64,000 nt of DNA from the NCBI GenBank assembly GCA_018818065.1, contig JAHISV010000008.1, forward strand, positions 248,001 to 312,000, given 5' to 3'. The stretch's first letter is position 1. Each line of letters opens with the position of its first letter. The translations under genes were made by a program, and so were the position numbers. The stretch is from Bacteroidota bacterium. Its GTDB lineage: Bacteria > Bacteroidota > Ignavibacteria > Ignavibacteriales > Melioribacteraceae. Of this stretch, positions 10,105 to 18,909 are shown piece by piece. The notes below the pieces were generated by a model. The model did not search any database. It was not told where the DNA came from and was given only the letters and a program-made list of their open reading frames with translations.

Positions 10105-11178
10105 TTATCTATTAATAAAGTGAGGTGAATCTCCCCACTCACCATAACCGATAACTTCATCAACACCGCTTATCCTGCTGTCCAGACATCCCAGACATAG
10201 CTCTTTCTCTTCGTCTATACATGGCTTGTCATCATAGAGCTGATAGTCTTCACGATATTCAACTGGTGTAATATTAGGCATGATGATGTTCGCCCCGGCT
10301 TTCAATCCCATTTCCCTCCCAAAGGGTTTTAATGCCTGTAAAGCTGTCGTTGATGCAATGTTGATATCTTTTAACAGAATCCTGGCGAGCGCTATCATTT
10401 TCAGACTTAAGACATACACTTCTTCATTATTCCAAAGAGGTTGCACAGAATCATTTGACATTGGGGTATTCTCACTATTTAAGTAAGGTCCCATGCCAAT
10501 CATATCAATATCTATATCCTTAAAAAAGAAGAGGTCATTTACCAAATCATCAATTGTTTGATTTGGCAATCCAATCATCACACCAGTGCCAACCTGATAA
10601 CCAATTTCCTGAAGCGATTTAATGCATCCAATTCTTTTATCAAATGAATGGTCAGGAGGATGAATTTTAGAGTAAAGATCTTTATTGCTCGTTTCGATTC
10701 TCAAAAGATATCTATGTGCACCAGCAAAAAACCATTTTTTATACACTTCATAGTCTTGTTCGCCTAATGAGAGAGTAATCCCCAATTCACCATTTGAGAT
10801 TTCCTTAATACCTAAAATGGTATGCTCAATGAAATCAATAAAAGTTTTATCCTCTCTCTCCCCTGATTGTAGAACAATCGATCCGTATTTATTTTTATAT
10901 GCCCAATCAGCTGTCTCAATAATTTCTTCTGACATCATTTGAAACCGTTTCGTGCCGCTATTACCTTTTCGGATACCACAATAATAACAGTCTTTTTTGC
11001 AGTAATTACTAAACTCCACAATACCTCGGAAGTAAACTTTTTGCTTGACGAATTTGGATTTTATTTCGTAGGCAATATCAAATAAATCTTTTGTATTACT
11101 ACTCCCTAGAATGTATTTAATATCCTCGCGATCTAAAGGTTCATCTGTCTTAATTTTATTATAAATTATAGTATTCAA
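10105..11178 (-). CDS. hydE: HydE-like radical SAM enzyme
   Basis: 357-aa enzyme that would cut S-adenosylmethionine with a [4Fe-4S] cluster. The radical SAM motif is CKKDCYYC (CxxxCxxC) near residue 60, inside YFRGIVEFSNYC...CGIRKGN, which is the HydE pattern; HydE helps build the [FeFe]-hydrogenase H-cluster. At the C-terminus CIDEEKELCLGC resembles the accessory cluster site of some HydE proteins. Start is TTG (11176-11178) with AGGAG 7 nt upstream and no later in-frame ATG before the catalytic motif. No hydF, hydG or hydrogenase gene is present, and the neighbours are metal-envelope genes, so this is probably either an orphan maturase or a HydE paralogue with another substrate. PylB (methylornithine synthase) is a relative but less likely because no pyl genes are seen. 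Confidence 0.85.
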   Translation of the reverse strand: MNTIIYNKIKTDEPLDREDIKYILGSSNTKDLFDIAYEIKSKFVKQKVYFRGIVEFSNYCKKDCYYCGIRKGNSGTKRFQMMSEEIIETADWAYKNKYGSIVLQSGEREDKTFIDFIEHTILGIKEISNGELGITLSLGEQDYEVYKKWFFAGAHRYLLRIETSNKDLYSKIHPPDHSFDKRIGCIKSLQEIGYQVGTGVMIGLPNQTIDDLVNDLFFFKDIDIDMIGMGPYLNSENTPMSNDSVQPLWNNEEVYVLSLKMIALARILLKDINIASTTALQALKPFGREMGLKAGANIIMPNITPVEYREDYQLYDDKPCIDEEKELCLGCLDSRISGVDEVIGYGEWGDSPHFINR

Positions 11179-11270
11179 AAGTTTACTCCTGATAATCTGA
11201 ACTGTTTATCCATGTTTTTCATCAGTAATTTTGTTTATTACTTCCACTTGATAATTTGATCGTTTTCAAA

Positions 11271-11807
11271 TCATTTGAAACTACCATCTTGGTGCGGGGT
11301 ATTGTTTAATTGAATCTCACTAGTTTTATCCAAGCTAATTCCTTGCTTTAATCCTCCGTATCTGTTTATCACCTCTTGGATGATAACCTCTATTTCCACT
11401 GACTTCTCTAAAAAATCACGTATTAATTCTCTTTCTTCAGTAGCATACCTGCATCTGCATTGATCCAGGCTTTTTTCATTGCACTCTCCACACGTACACC
11501 CAAAATATGACGCAATTTCAAAAACATTTGCTTCTACAATTGAATCATTACTGGGTATGTCTATAAATGTAGAATTGTCCAATCTGTTAACAATATAAGT
11601 TGACCATGATGTGAAGCCAATAATAACAGCAATCAAAAGTGAAGATCCAATTAATAGTACCTTAAGATTCATCAAGGATCTAAGTTCATTAATTATGGAA
11701 AAGAATTTCGAAGTTTTTCGGGTTTCTCTCATTCGCATTTCATTCCCACATTTGGAGCAAAATCTTGCTCTGCTTGAATTAACGGATCTACACTTCGAGC
11801 ACTTCAT
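11271..11807 (-). CDS. Zinc-ribbon, membrane-anchored CcmH-like protein
   Basis: 178 aa. Residues 1-22 form a zinc ribbon (MKCSKCRSV...FCSKCGNEM). A helix follows near residues 49-70 (VLLIGSSLLIAVIIGFTSWS). The outer part has YFGCTCGECNEKSLDQCRC near residues 100-118 and then a helical stretch ending VIIQEVINRYG, the arrangement of the CcmH/CycL apocytochrome reductase domain, in which the usual LRCPVC box is replaced by a CxCGxC...CxC form. It probably keeps the cysteines of a c-type cytochrome, or a metal site, reduced outside the membrane; CcmF downstream would be a partner. It starts 11 nt after the heavy-metal-binding gene. Assignment to CcmH is by pattern and moderately sure. Confidence 0.72.
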   Translation of the reverse strand: MKCSKCRSVNSSRARFCSKCGNEMRMRETRKTSKFFSIINELRSLMNLKVLLIGSSLLIAVIIGFTSWSTYIVNRLDNSTFIDIPSNDSIVEANVFEIASYFGCTCGECNEKSLDQCRCRYATEERELIRDFLEKSVEIEVIIQEVINRYGGLKQGISLDKTSEIQLNNTPHQDGSFK

Positions 11808-11818
11808 AAATTATCTAC

Positions 11819-12505
11819 CTATTTAACTTTGTAATTGTGCTTGATCAAATTGGCTTTGGCTTCATTAATGGATACTTCTTTTAGTTTCATTCCACACACT
11901 GGGCATTCCCCGGCTTCATCTGAAATCACATTCCAATCCATTTGATCCTGGAAGACTTTTTTATCACCATTTTTGTCTATTGTCATTAGATCTATAATAC
12001 CTTCTCTAACCATAGATCCTTTCATTTTCATATTGTCATGACCAGAGTGTTTCATATCCATCATCTTCATTTTTGAATGATCCATTTTATGATCTTTCAT
12101 TTTCCCATGTTCCATCATGTCGCCACTCTTCATTTTTCCATGTTCCATCATGTTATGTCCATCATTAGTCATGGATTTTTGAGCTTCTTCGACCGTTATT
12201 TCCTCTAAATCCATTTCACAATTAGGGCATTTACCCGGCTCATCCGAAAGTTGATCTGGGCACATAGAACATTGATAAACTTTACCATCAAGGTTTTTAT
12301 CTATCATTTTAGCACTCATTGACTTCATATCCCCAGCTTTGTCTTTAGCCATACAAGAACTGCTGTCTTTCGTAGAACTACAACAACCTTTTTGGGAAGT
12401 ATCTCCCATCTTGTTATGATCCATTTTTTCTTGAGCGATCATGGTGCCAGACATTATTAAGATGATTGTAGCAATTGTCATTAACGATATTATTAACTTT
12501 TTCAT
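11819..12505 (-). CDS. Exported heavy-metal-binding-domain protein, Met/His-rich
   Basis: 228 aa, apparently periplasmic. Residues 1-24 are a signal peptide (ISLMTIATIILIMSGTMIAQ). A heavy-metal-binding domain near 76-105 has YQCSMCPDQL...CPNCEMDL, close to the YTCPMHP...CPKCGMDL pattern of Cu/Ag efflux proteins. Residues about 112-165 are a Met/His/Lys-rich linker of repeated units such as MMEHGKMK, well suited to Cu(I). The last 60 residues repeat the domain in altered form: KVFQDQMDWNVISDEAG then CPVCGMKLKEV; the first Cys is Asp. The same module ends the CusB protein at 15877-17601. It follows cusA in the operon and probably carries copper or silver to or from the pump (CusF-like role, inferred). 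Confidence 0.85.
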   Translation of the reverse strand: MKKLIISLMTIATIILIMSGTMIAQEKMDHNKMGDTSQKGCCSSTKDSSSCMAKDKAGDMKSMSAKMIDKNLDGKVYQCSMCPDQLSDEPGKCPNCEMDLEEITVEEAQKSMTNDGHNMMEHGKMKSGDMMEHGKMKDHKMDHSKMKMMDMKHSGHDNMKMKGSMVREGIIDLMTIDKNGDKKVFQDQMDWNVISDEAGECPVCGMKLKEVSINEAKANLIKHNYKVK

Positions 12506-12575
12506 TTCTTACTCCTTTTGTATGATTTATTGTTTATTCCAATTAAGTTTTACTCTTACTTTGATATCCATTTTA

Positions 12576-15500
12576 TTAGTTTTCCAAAAGTGCTTTAGAA
12601 GTTGTTTGCGCTTCTTTGTTTAATTCTCTCTTTTTGATTACATAAAATATTGCAGGATAAACGGTAAGCTCCATTATGAAACTTGTCATTATTCCGCCTA
12701 CCATAGGTGCCGCAATTCTTTTCATAACATCTGCCCCTATTCCAACTCCAATCAAGATTGGCATCAAACCAAGCATAGTTGTCATTACAGTCATCATCTT
12801 GGGTCTCAAACGTTTAACAGCCCCTTCAAAGATTGACTCGCGTAAATCCGCCAGTGAATTCATAATGCCCTTCTTCTTGAATTTTTCATAGGATATATCC
12901 AGATACAATAGCATGATAACTCCAGTCTCAGCATCAATCCCAAGCAAGGCAATAATACCGACCCACACGGCAACACTCATGTTAAATCCAGCCAGGTATA
13001 AGAACCAGAAGGCTCCTACTAATGAGAATGGTAACGCAAGGAGAACGATACCGGTCTTTACCCATGATTTGGTGTTAACATACAGCAAGAGGATTACAAC
13101 TAATAACGTTATTGGAATAACCATGGCAAGTCGTTTACTTGATCTTTCCATATATTCATACTGACCACTCCATATGAGTGAATATCCTTCAGGAAGTTCA
13201 ATCTGCTCTCTAATGACTTCTTTCGCATTCTCGACATAGGTTCCTACATCAATATCTTTTAGATCAATGTATACCCATGCATTTGGGCGCGCATTTTCAG
13301 ATTTTATTGCGGGCGGACCTTTCTTGATTTGTAATTCCGCTAATTCTGAAAGTAGGACAAAACCACCCCCCTGGATTGGAACTCGGACACGCTTCAGGTC
13401 TTCAATATTTTCGCGATAATCTCTTTGATATCTGAGGTTTACAGGATAACGTTCGAGTCCTTCCACAGTTTTTGTTATATTCATTCCACCAATTGCAGAC
13501 ATGATAACGTCCTGTACATCGCCTATGGTTAATCCATAACGCGCTATTGCCTCTCTGTCAATTTCAAAATCGACATAATTTCCTCCTGCTGATCTTTCTG
13601 CGTATACAGAGCGGGTTCCTTTAATAGTTTTAGCGACCTGCTCGATATCTTTTCCAATATTTTGAAGGATCTGTAAATCAGGTCCGGCTATTTTTATTCC
13701 TACAGGTGTTTTTATTCCCGTAGCCAGCATATCAATTCTTGTTTTAATCGGCATAGTCCAGGCATTAGTTAATCCGGGTATCTGAATTGCCGCATTCATT
13801 TCTTCCACAAGACTCTCTGGTGTTACACCTTCGCGCCACTGGTCTTTTGGTTTGAGCTGAATTGTTGTTTCAATCATGGAGAGTGGAGCAGGGTCTGTAG
13901 CTGTTTCTGCTCTACCAATCTTTCCAAATACCGATTCAACTTCCGGGAAAGTTTTTATAATTCTATCTGTCTGCTGCAAAATTTCTTTTGCCTTCGTAAC
14001 CGAGATGCCAGGTAGAGTTGTTGGCATGTAGAGCAGGTCACCTTCATACAAAGGAGGCATGAATTCGGAGCCTAGTCTTGAGTATGGGAAATATGACATC
14101 AGAACTATTGCTATTGCTCCAAAAATTACTATCCAGTGTCGTTTCATCACAAAGTCGACAACTGGGTGATAAATTTTAGCCAATATTTTGGAAAGAGGAT
14201 TATCCTCTTCTTTTTTCATTTTACCACGAACAAAATAACCAAGAAGAATAGGGACTATTGTAACAGCTAAAATGGCCGCGGCACCCATTGAGTAGGTTTT
14301 TGTAAATGCCAATGGTTTGAATAATCTACCTTCCTGCATCTCAAGGGTGAATACAGGTAAGAATGAAACTGTTATCACCAACAGTGAATAGAATATCGGG
14401 GGTCCGACTTCTTTAGCCGATTCCAAAATAACGGTCCAGTGCGGACGCCTCTTATTTTCCGGCAATTCCTGCTCATGTGAAATATGAGTATGAGCATTCT
14501 CGACCATAATGATGGCCGCATCGACCATGGCCCCAATGGCAATGGCTATACCTCCGAGCGACATAATGTTAGCATTAATGCCCTGATAATTCATAATGAT
14601 ATATGCTGCCAGCACAGCGGTGGGCAAAGTGAATATTGCAACCAGTGCACTTCTTACATGCATCAGAAAAATTATGATGATAAATGATACAATGAGAATT
14701 TCTTCAATAAGTGTAGTTGTTAAATTGTCAATTGCGGCATTTATCAATTCGGATCTGTCATATGAGGTAACTATTCTTACATCGTCCGGCAAAGATGATT
14801 TCAATTCCTCAATTCTGGTTTTTACACGGTTGATAACTTCCAGAGCATTCTCGCCGTATCGCATGACAATTATTCCGCCAACACTTTCACCCTCACCATT
14901 CCATTCGGCAATACCTCTTCTCAGTTCAGGCCCAATATCAATTGAAGCTACATTCTCGAGATAAATGGGAGTGCCTGTTACTGGGGAATTACCGATTGCA
15001 ACTTTCTTCAGATCTTCAACACCCTTTATATATCCAAGTCCGCGAACCATGAATTCCATTTCACTCATCTCTAACAGTCGCCCGCCTACATCATTATTGC
15101 TCATCTTAATGGACATCTTAACCTTACTGAGTGGTATTCCATAGGAAGCTAGTTTATTGGGATCAATATTTACCTGATATTGTTTTACGTATCCGCCAAT
15201 GCTGGCAACTTCAGAAACTCCGGGAAGTGCGGACAATTCATATCTCAAGAACCAATCCTGTATGGATCTCAACTCAGCTAAATCTCTTGTATCAGACTCC
15301 AGTACATATTGATAGACCCAACCTAATCCCGTGGCGTCCGGGCCCAACGTTGGTGCAACTCCTGCAGGAAGGTCTTTCTGAAGTGAACTTAAGTATTCCA
15401 ACACTCTGCTTCTTGCCCAATAAATATCTGTTCCATCTTCAAATATTATGTAGACCATTGAGAACCCAAAAAACGAGTATCCCCTAACTGTACTTGCAAA

Positions 15501-15761
15501 TGGAACAGAAAGCATCTTTGTAGTTAAGGGATATGTCACCTGATCCTCAACAATCCGAGGGCCCTGTCCTGGATACTCGGTAAAAATAATCACCTGTACA
15601 TCGCTTAAATCAGGTTGTGCGTCGATTGGTATATTTTTAATAGACCAGATTCCGCCGGCAATCAAAACCGCCGTCATCAAAATCACCATAAATTTATTAT
15701 TGATGGACCACTCAATGAGTTTGGCAATCATTCCATCTTTTTGGTCATCTGTTGCTATCAT
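12576..15761 (-). CDS. cusA: CusA/CzcA-type heavy-metal efflux RND pump
   Basis: 1061-aa inner-membrane pump that moves metal ions out through CusB and CusC using proton flow. Length and architecture are full: twelve helices in two halves, each with a large periplasmic domain. Seen motifs include YPGQGPRIVEDQVTYPL near residue 70, GAMVDAAIIMVENAH in helix 4 and GIDAETGVIMLLYLDISY in helix 10 (acidic residues of proton relay), GRAETATDPAPLSMIETT, and GGMNITKTVEGLERYPVNL, all usual for CusA-like pumps. Methionines in the central periplasmic part suggest Cu(I)/Ag(I) rather than Zn/Co, but the exact Met triad was not confirmed. Third pump gene of the C-B-A set; a 115-nt gap with a strong hairpin separates it from cusB. 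Confidence 0.95.
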   Translation of the reverse strand: MIATDDQKDGMIAKLIEWSINNKFMVILMTAVLIAGGIWSIKNIPIDAQPDLSDVQVIIFTEYPGQGPRIVEDQVTYPLTTKMLSVPFASTVRGYSFFGFSMVYIIFEDGTDIYWARSRVLEYLSSLQKDLPAGVAPTLGPDATGLGWVYQYVLESDTRDLAELRSIQDWFLRYELSALPGVSEVASIGGYVKQYQVNIDPNKLASYGIPLSKVKMSIKMSNNDVGGRLLEMSEMEFMVRGLGYIKGVEDLKKVAIGNSPVTGTPIYLENVASIDIGPELRRGIAEWNGEGESVGGIIVMRYGENALEVINRVKTRIEELKSSLPDDVRIVTSYDRSELINAAIDNLTTTLIEEILIVSFIIIIFLMHVRSALVAIFTLPTAVLAAYIIMNYQGINANIMSLGGIAIAIGAMVDAAIIMVENAHTHISHEQELPENKRRPHWTVILESAKEVGPPIFYSLLVITVSFLPVFTLEMQEGRLFKPLAFTKTYSMGAAAILAVTIVPILLGYFVRGKMKKEEDNPLSKILAKIYHPVVDFVMKRHWIVIFGAIAIVLMSYFPYSRLGSEFMPPLYEGDLLYMPTTLPGISVTKAKEILQQTDRIIKTFPEVESVFGKIGRAETATDPAPLSMIETTIQLKPKDQWREGVTPESLVEEMNAAIQIPGLTNAWTMPIKTRIDMLATGIKTPVGIKIAGPDLQILQNIGKDIEQVAKTIKGTRSVYAERSAGGNYVDFEIDREAIARYGLTIGDVQDVIMSAIGGMNITKTVEGLERYPVNLRYQRDYRENIEDLKRVRVPIQGGGFVLLSELAELQIKKGPPAIKSENARPNAWVYIDLKDIDVGTYVENAKEVIREQIELPEGYSLIWSGQYEYMERSSKRLAMVIPITLLVVILLLYVNTKSWVKTGIVLLALPFSLVGAFWFLYLAGFNMSVAVWVGIIALLGIDAETGVIMLLYLDISYEKFKKKGIMNSLADLRESIFEGAVKRLRPKMMTVMTTMLGLMPILIGVGIGADVMKRIAAPMVGGIMTSFIMELTVYPAIFYVIKKRELNKEAQTTSKALLEN

Positions 15762-15802
15762 GATTTATTCTCCAAATCTTTTTAAGTATTCACATGATTC
15801 GT

Positions 15803-15862
15803 GTGAGTCCCGGTACCCCTTTTCGCCAGGGGGAGCGGCTTATTTGGGATACCGAGAATCAC
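15803..15862. other. Long imperfect hairpin between cusB and cusA
   Basis: Arms 15803-15818 and 15846-15862 pair through GTGA, TCCCGGTACCC and their complements with two mismatches and one bulged A; inside, CCCC at 15816-15819 can also pair with the G run near 15829-15833. It fills the only sizeable gap in the pump operon. It has no U tract, so it is not a standard terminator. It could protect or limit the mRNA between cusB and cusA, or be a palindromic repeat unit; no second copy was noticed in the window. Confidence 0.5.
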
Positions 15863-15876
15863 TATGGGAGTACTCA

Positions 15877-17601
15877 CTATTTAAATTTAAATCCGTTTTC
15901 TGTAAGGTTTATTTTCGCTTCTTCAATAGTTACTTCTTTCAATTTCATGTTGCACAATGGACATCTTCCCGGTTCGTCAGATATCACGTTCCAATCCATT
16001 AAGTCTTGAAATACTTTCCCATCTTTGTTTGCGTCTATCGCACCAAGGTCAATCACCCCTTCCCGCACTATTGATTCATGCTCGGAATGATCAGCATTCA
16101 TTTCTTTTTCACTATGTTCAGCAGGTACGGCTTTTGTTTTCATTTTTGAATGCTCGTCCGCACTCATATCCATATTGTTTTTTTCTTTTTTATCCTCAGT
16201 TTTCATTTTAGCATCCATATCCTCATGCTCTTTTGCATCCGAAGAGGAAAATAATTTTACAGCTGAACGAAGACTACTTTCAGAATCGAGCATAAATTGA
16301 GAGGAAGTTACTATCATATCTCCTTCTGTAACTCCACTAAGTATCTGGTAATAACCCTTAGAATATTGCCCAACTTTTACTTCTACAGGCTTAAATCTAC
16401 CTTCGCCTAACGCTACGATTACAAGATTCTTCTTCCCACTCCGTAAAATTGCAGTCTCAGGTGCAGTCGGATGAGTTCCATACTTTTTCCCATTTATGCG
16501 AACATTACCGAACATCGCTGGTTTTAAGTCTCCACTACCATTCGGAAGATTAATTCTTATCTGAGCAGTGCGTGACACGGGGTTAACTGTTGGATAGATG
16601 AATGATATTTTCCCATTATAAACTTTCTCAGGTTTATAAGAAAAAGTGATCTCCGCAGTTGATCCAAGTTCAATTTTACCTAACTCGCTCTCATAAATAT
16701 CCGCTTTCAACCAGAGGTTATTCAAGTCTGCAATCTTAATTATTTCTTTACCTGCAGAAATTTTCTCCCCATCGTTAATGTTTTTTGTCAAGACCGTTCC
16801 ATTAATTGGAGCATAGATTGTCATCAGCTTAGTTACATTTTTAGTCTCAACTAATTTTTTGATGTCATTCTTGTCTATATCAAGAAGCTCTAGTTTTCTT
16901 AAGGCATTCTTTACCAACTCGTCACCACTATTTAGCACTTCATTTTCACTGCTATTACTTACAGCTTTTTGATAGGCTATTACAGTCAGAAGTTCTTGTT
17001 GGGCAGAAACAAGCTCCGGAGAATAAATGTCTACCAGTTTTTGTCCCTTCTTAACTTCCTGACCAGTATAATTAACATATAATTTTTCTATCCAACCGCC
17101 TACTTTAGCGTTAATTGAATATTCTAATCTTTCATCGGTCGATAGTATACCATTCGTAGTTATTTCGGAATTGATTTCCCGTAACTTTACATGTTCAATT
17201 TTAACATTCATTGATTGCATAACCGCACCATCGACCGTAACAACACCCGAAGCTGCTCCTTCATCCTCATAGACAGGAACGAGATCCATACCCATCTGAG
17301 ATTTCCCGGGAGCATCATATACTTCATTCGGATTCATAGGTGCCCGCCAGTAAATAATTTCGCCTTTTCCTGCAGTTTTTTTGCCTCCGGTTCCTTTCAT
17401 TGGTGTAAGGTTCATCCCGCAAATCGGGCACTCACCAGGCTCTTCTTCAATTATATCCGGGTGCATACCACAAGTATAAAGTTGTGTTTCATCATGTGAA
17501 TGAACCTCAGCAGCATTATCAAATACGAAATAGTATCCACCGGCACCCGCAAAAGCGCCTATCACAAATACTAGCAGATATATTAGAATTCTTTTGTTCA
17601 T
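15877..17601 (-). CDS. cusB: CusB-type membrane fusion protein with heavy-metal-binding domains at both ends
   Basis: 574-aa periplasmic adaptor of the RND pump. An N-terminal anchor (ILIYLLVFVIGAFAGAGGYYF) is followed by two heavy-metal-binding domains: LYTCGMHPDIIEEEPG...CPICGMNL near residues 41-70 and YWRAPMNPNEVYDAPGKSQM near 83-105. The adaptor core (about 115-450) has the lipoyl/hairpin/barrel order: GGWIEKLYVNYTGQEVKKGQ, the helical hairpin, then GKEIIKIADLNNLWLKADIY. The tail is Met/His/Lys-rich (from about 465) and ends in a module like the last 60 residues of the protein at 11819-12505, with KVFQDLMDWNVISDEPG and CPLCNMKLKEV; the first Cys of the usual pair is Asp. Such a C-terminal fusion is longer than in enteric CusB. 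It is 18 nt after cusC. Confidence 0.94.
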   Translation of the reverse strand: MNKRILIYLLVFVIGAFAGAGGYYFVFDNAAEVHSHDETQLYTCGMHPDIIEEEPGECPICGMNLTPMKGTGGKKTAGKGEIIYWRAPMNPNEVYDAPGKSQMGMDLVPVYEDEGAASGVVTVDGAVMQSMNVKIEHVKLREINSEITTNGILSTDERLEYSINAKVGGWIEKLYVNYTGQEVKKGQKLVDIYSPELVSAQQELLTVIAYQKAVSNSSENEVLNSGDELVKNALRKLELLDIDKNDIKKLVETKNVTKLMTIYAPINGTVLTKNINDGEKISAGKEIIKIADLNNLWLKADIYESELGKIELGSTAEITFSYKPEKVYNGKISFIYPTVNPVSRTAQIRINLPNGSGDLKPAMFGNVRINGKKYGTHPTAPETAILRSGKKNLVIVALGEGRFKPVEVKVGQYSKGYYQILSGVTEGDMIVTSSQFMLDSESSLRSAVKLFSSSDAKEHEDMDAKMKTEDKKEKNNMDMSADEHSKMKTKAVPAEHSEKEMNADHSEHESIVREGVIDLGAIDANKDGKVFQDLMDWNVISDEPGRCPLCNMKLKEVTIEEAKINLTENGFKFK

Positions 17602-17619
17602 CTTAATTCTCCATTACAT

Positions 17620-18900
17620 TTATTTACTATTAATAATTTTTTCACCAGTTAAAAATTCAATTTCGGCTAAGTTTTTATAATAATTTGTCCGTAGGGTAAC
17701 CAGTTCAGTTTTAATCGTTAATATGTCATTCTCAGCTTTCATAACATTTACAAAGTCAATCTTTGCTACCTGATAATCCGCAAGTGCAGCTTTTAATAAT
17801 TGCTCCGCCTGTGGTAATAAACTTTCTGTTACAAGTTTTTCACGATTTTCTAACTCATGTAATTTTGCGGTCAATTTTCCGAATGCCTGAGAAAGGGATT
17901 GGACTGATGAGTTAAATCTTTCCCTATTAAGGGTCTGTAAGAACTGCGCCTCTTCAACCCTTGCTGTTTTTTTACCACCATAGTTTATCGGCAAAGAAAT
18001 ACCCACCATTACAGATAAAAAATCATTCAGATTAACACCGGAAGCGCTAATATTATCACGTTCTGTATATTGTAGTCCAAGATTAAAGTTAGGATAAAAA
18101 TCATATTCAGCCAGTTCTTCCATTAACCTCGATTTTTCCTCAGAATATTTAATTCCATTTAGGAAAGGACGTTTAATTTTTGCGATCGAAATGAGGGAAT
18201 TTGTTGAATACCCTTTCGCAGCAATAGTGTCAGTTTCTTCAGTTGATACTTCAGAATCCTCGTCTCGTAATAAGAGTGCGTTAATTTCAGCGATCAACCC
18301 TTTTTCATTTCCTCTCAGCATCTCAATTTTATCTCTAACTCTCGTTAACTGAACTTCCACCTGTATTACATTATGAAGACTTGCATTCGAAACTTCATAG
18401 CTGCTTTTTGCTACATCGGATATCTGATGCAGGAGAGACTTGCTCTCTAAAACAAGTTCAATTTCACGCCTGGTGAGAATGAGATCATAGTATAATTTTG
18501 ACATATCCCGACGAATTTCGTTTTTTAGGTCCGCATTCTCTTCATTGATAATGGATGTATCCACTGCAATAACATCCGCTTTAGCACTCAACGAACCGGG
18601 AAAGGGAAAGCCCTGACTTAATCCTACGATCTTACCAGTCATAGGCTCTTGCGTAAAGGAGAAAGAGTTTGTAGGAAGATTCATTAAACCTAAGGTTAAC
18701 ATAGGATCTGGCAGGTTTGTCCCGATTTCAATTCTTGATACAGCTGCATCGTGTTTTGATTTCAATACTTTTATCCTCGGACTAACCTTAATTGCTTCCG
18801 CAACTAAAGCATCAAGTTTTGAGGGTTGTTCTTGCCCAAAACCTGAACTTGTAAATAGAATTAGTATAGATAGAAAGATTGGTAATTTAATTCTGTTCAT
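17620..18900 (-). CDS. cusC: CusC/TolC-family outer-membrane efflux protein
   Basis: 426-aa outer-membrane channel that completes the pump. A signal peptide covers about residues 1-22 (LPIFLSILILFTSSGFGQ). The rest is the TolC pattern: two repeats of long amphipathic helices with short strands, for instance KLDALVAEAIKVSPRIKVLK at the start and LLKAALADYQVAKIDFVNVM near the end, and NLGLQYTERDN as a strand region. No lipobox Cys follows the signal peptide, unlike E. coli CusC. It is the first long gene of the pump operon, downstream of a 34-aa peptide and a sigma54-like promoter. Confidence 0.92.
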   Translation of the reverse strand: MNRIKLPIFLSILILFTSSGFGQEQPSKLDALVAEAIKVSPRIKVLKSKHDAAVSRIEIGTNLPDPMLTLGLMNLPTNSFSFTQEPMTGKIVGLSQGFPFPGSLSAKADVIAVDTSIINEENADLKNEIRRDMSKLYYDLILTRREIELVLESKSLLHQISDVAKSSYEVSNASLHNVIQVEVQLTRVRDKIEMLRGNEKGLIAEINALLLRDEDSEVSTEETDTIAAKGYSTNSLISIAKIKRPFLNGIKYSEEKSRLMEELAEYDFYPNFNLGLQYTERDNISASGVNLNDFLSVMVGISLPINYGGKKTARVEEAQFLQTLNRERFNSSVQSLSQAFGKLTAKLHELENREKLVTESLLPQAEQLLKAALADYQVAKIDFVNVMKAENDILTIKTELVTLRTNYYKNLAEIEFLTGEKIINSK

Positions 18901-18909
18901 ATTATTACC

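Noticed and set aside
14484..15487. Several plus-strand frames opposite cusA
   Set aside because: Shadows of a long conserved gene; no own motifs.
16000..16060. EF-hand calcium loop in the CusB C-terminal module (DANKDGKVFQD)
   Set aside because: Position 12 is not Glu or Asp, and the sister copy (DKNGDKKVFQD) loses the Gly; better read as lead-in to the metal domain.
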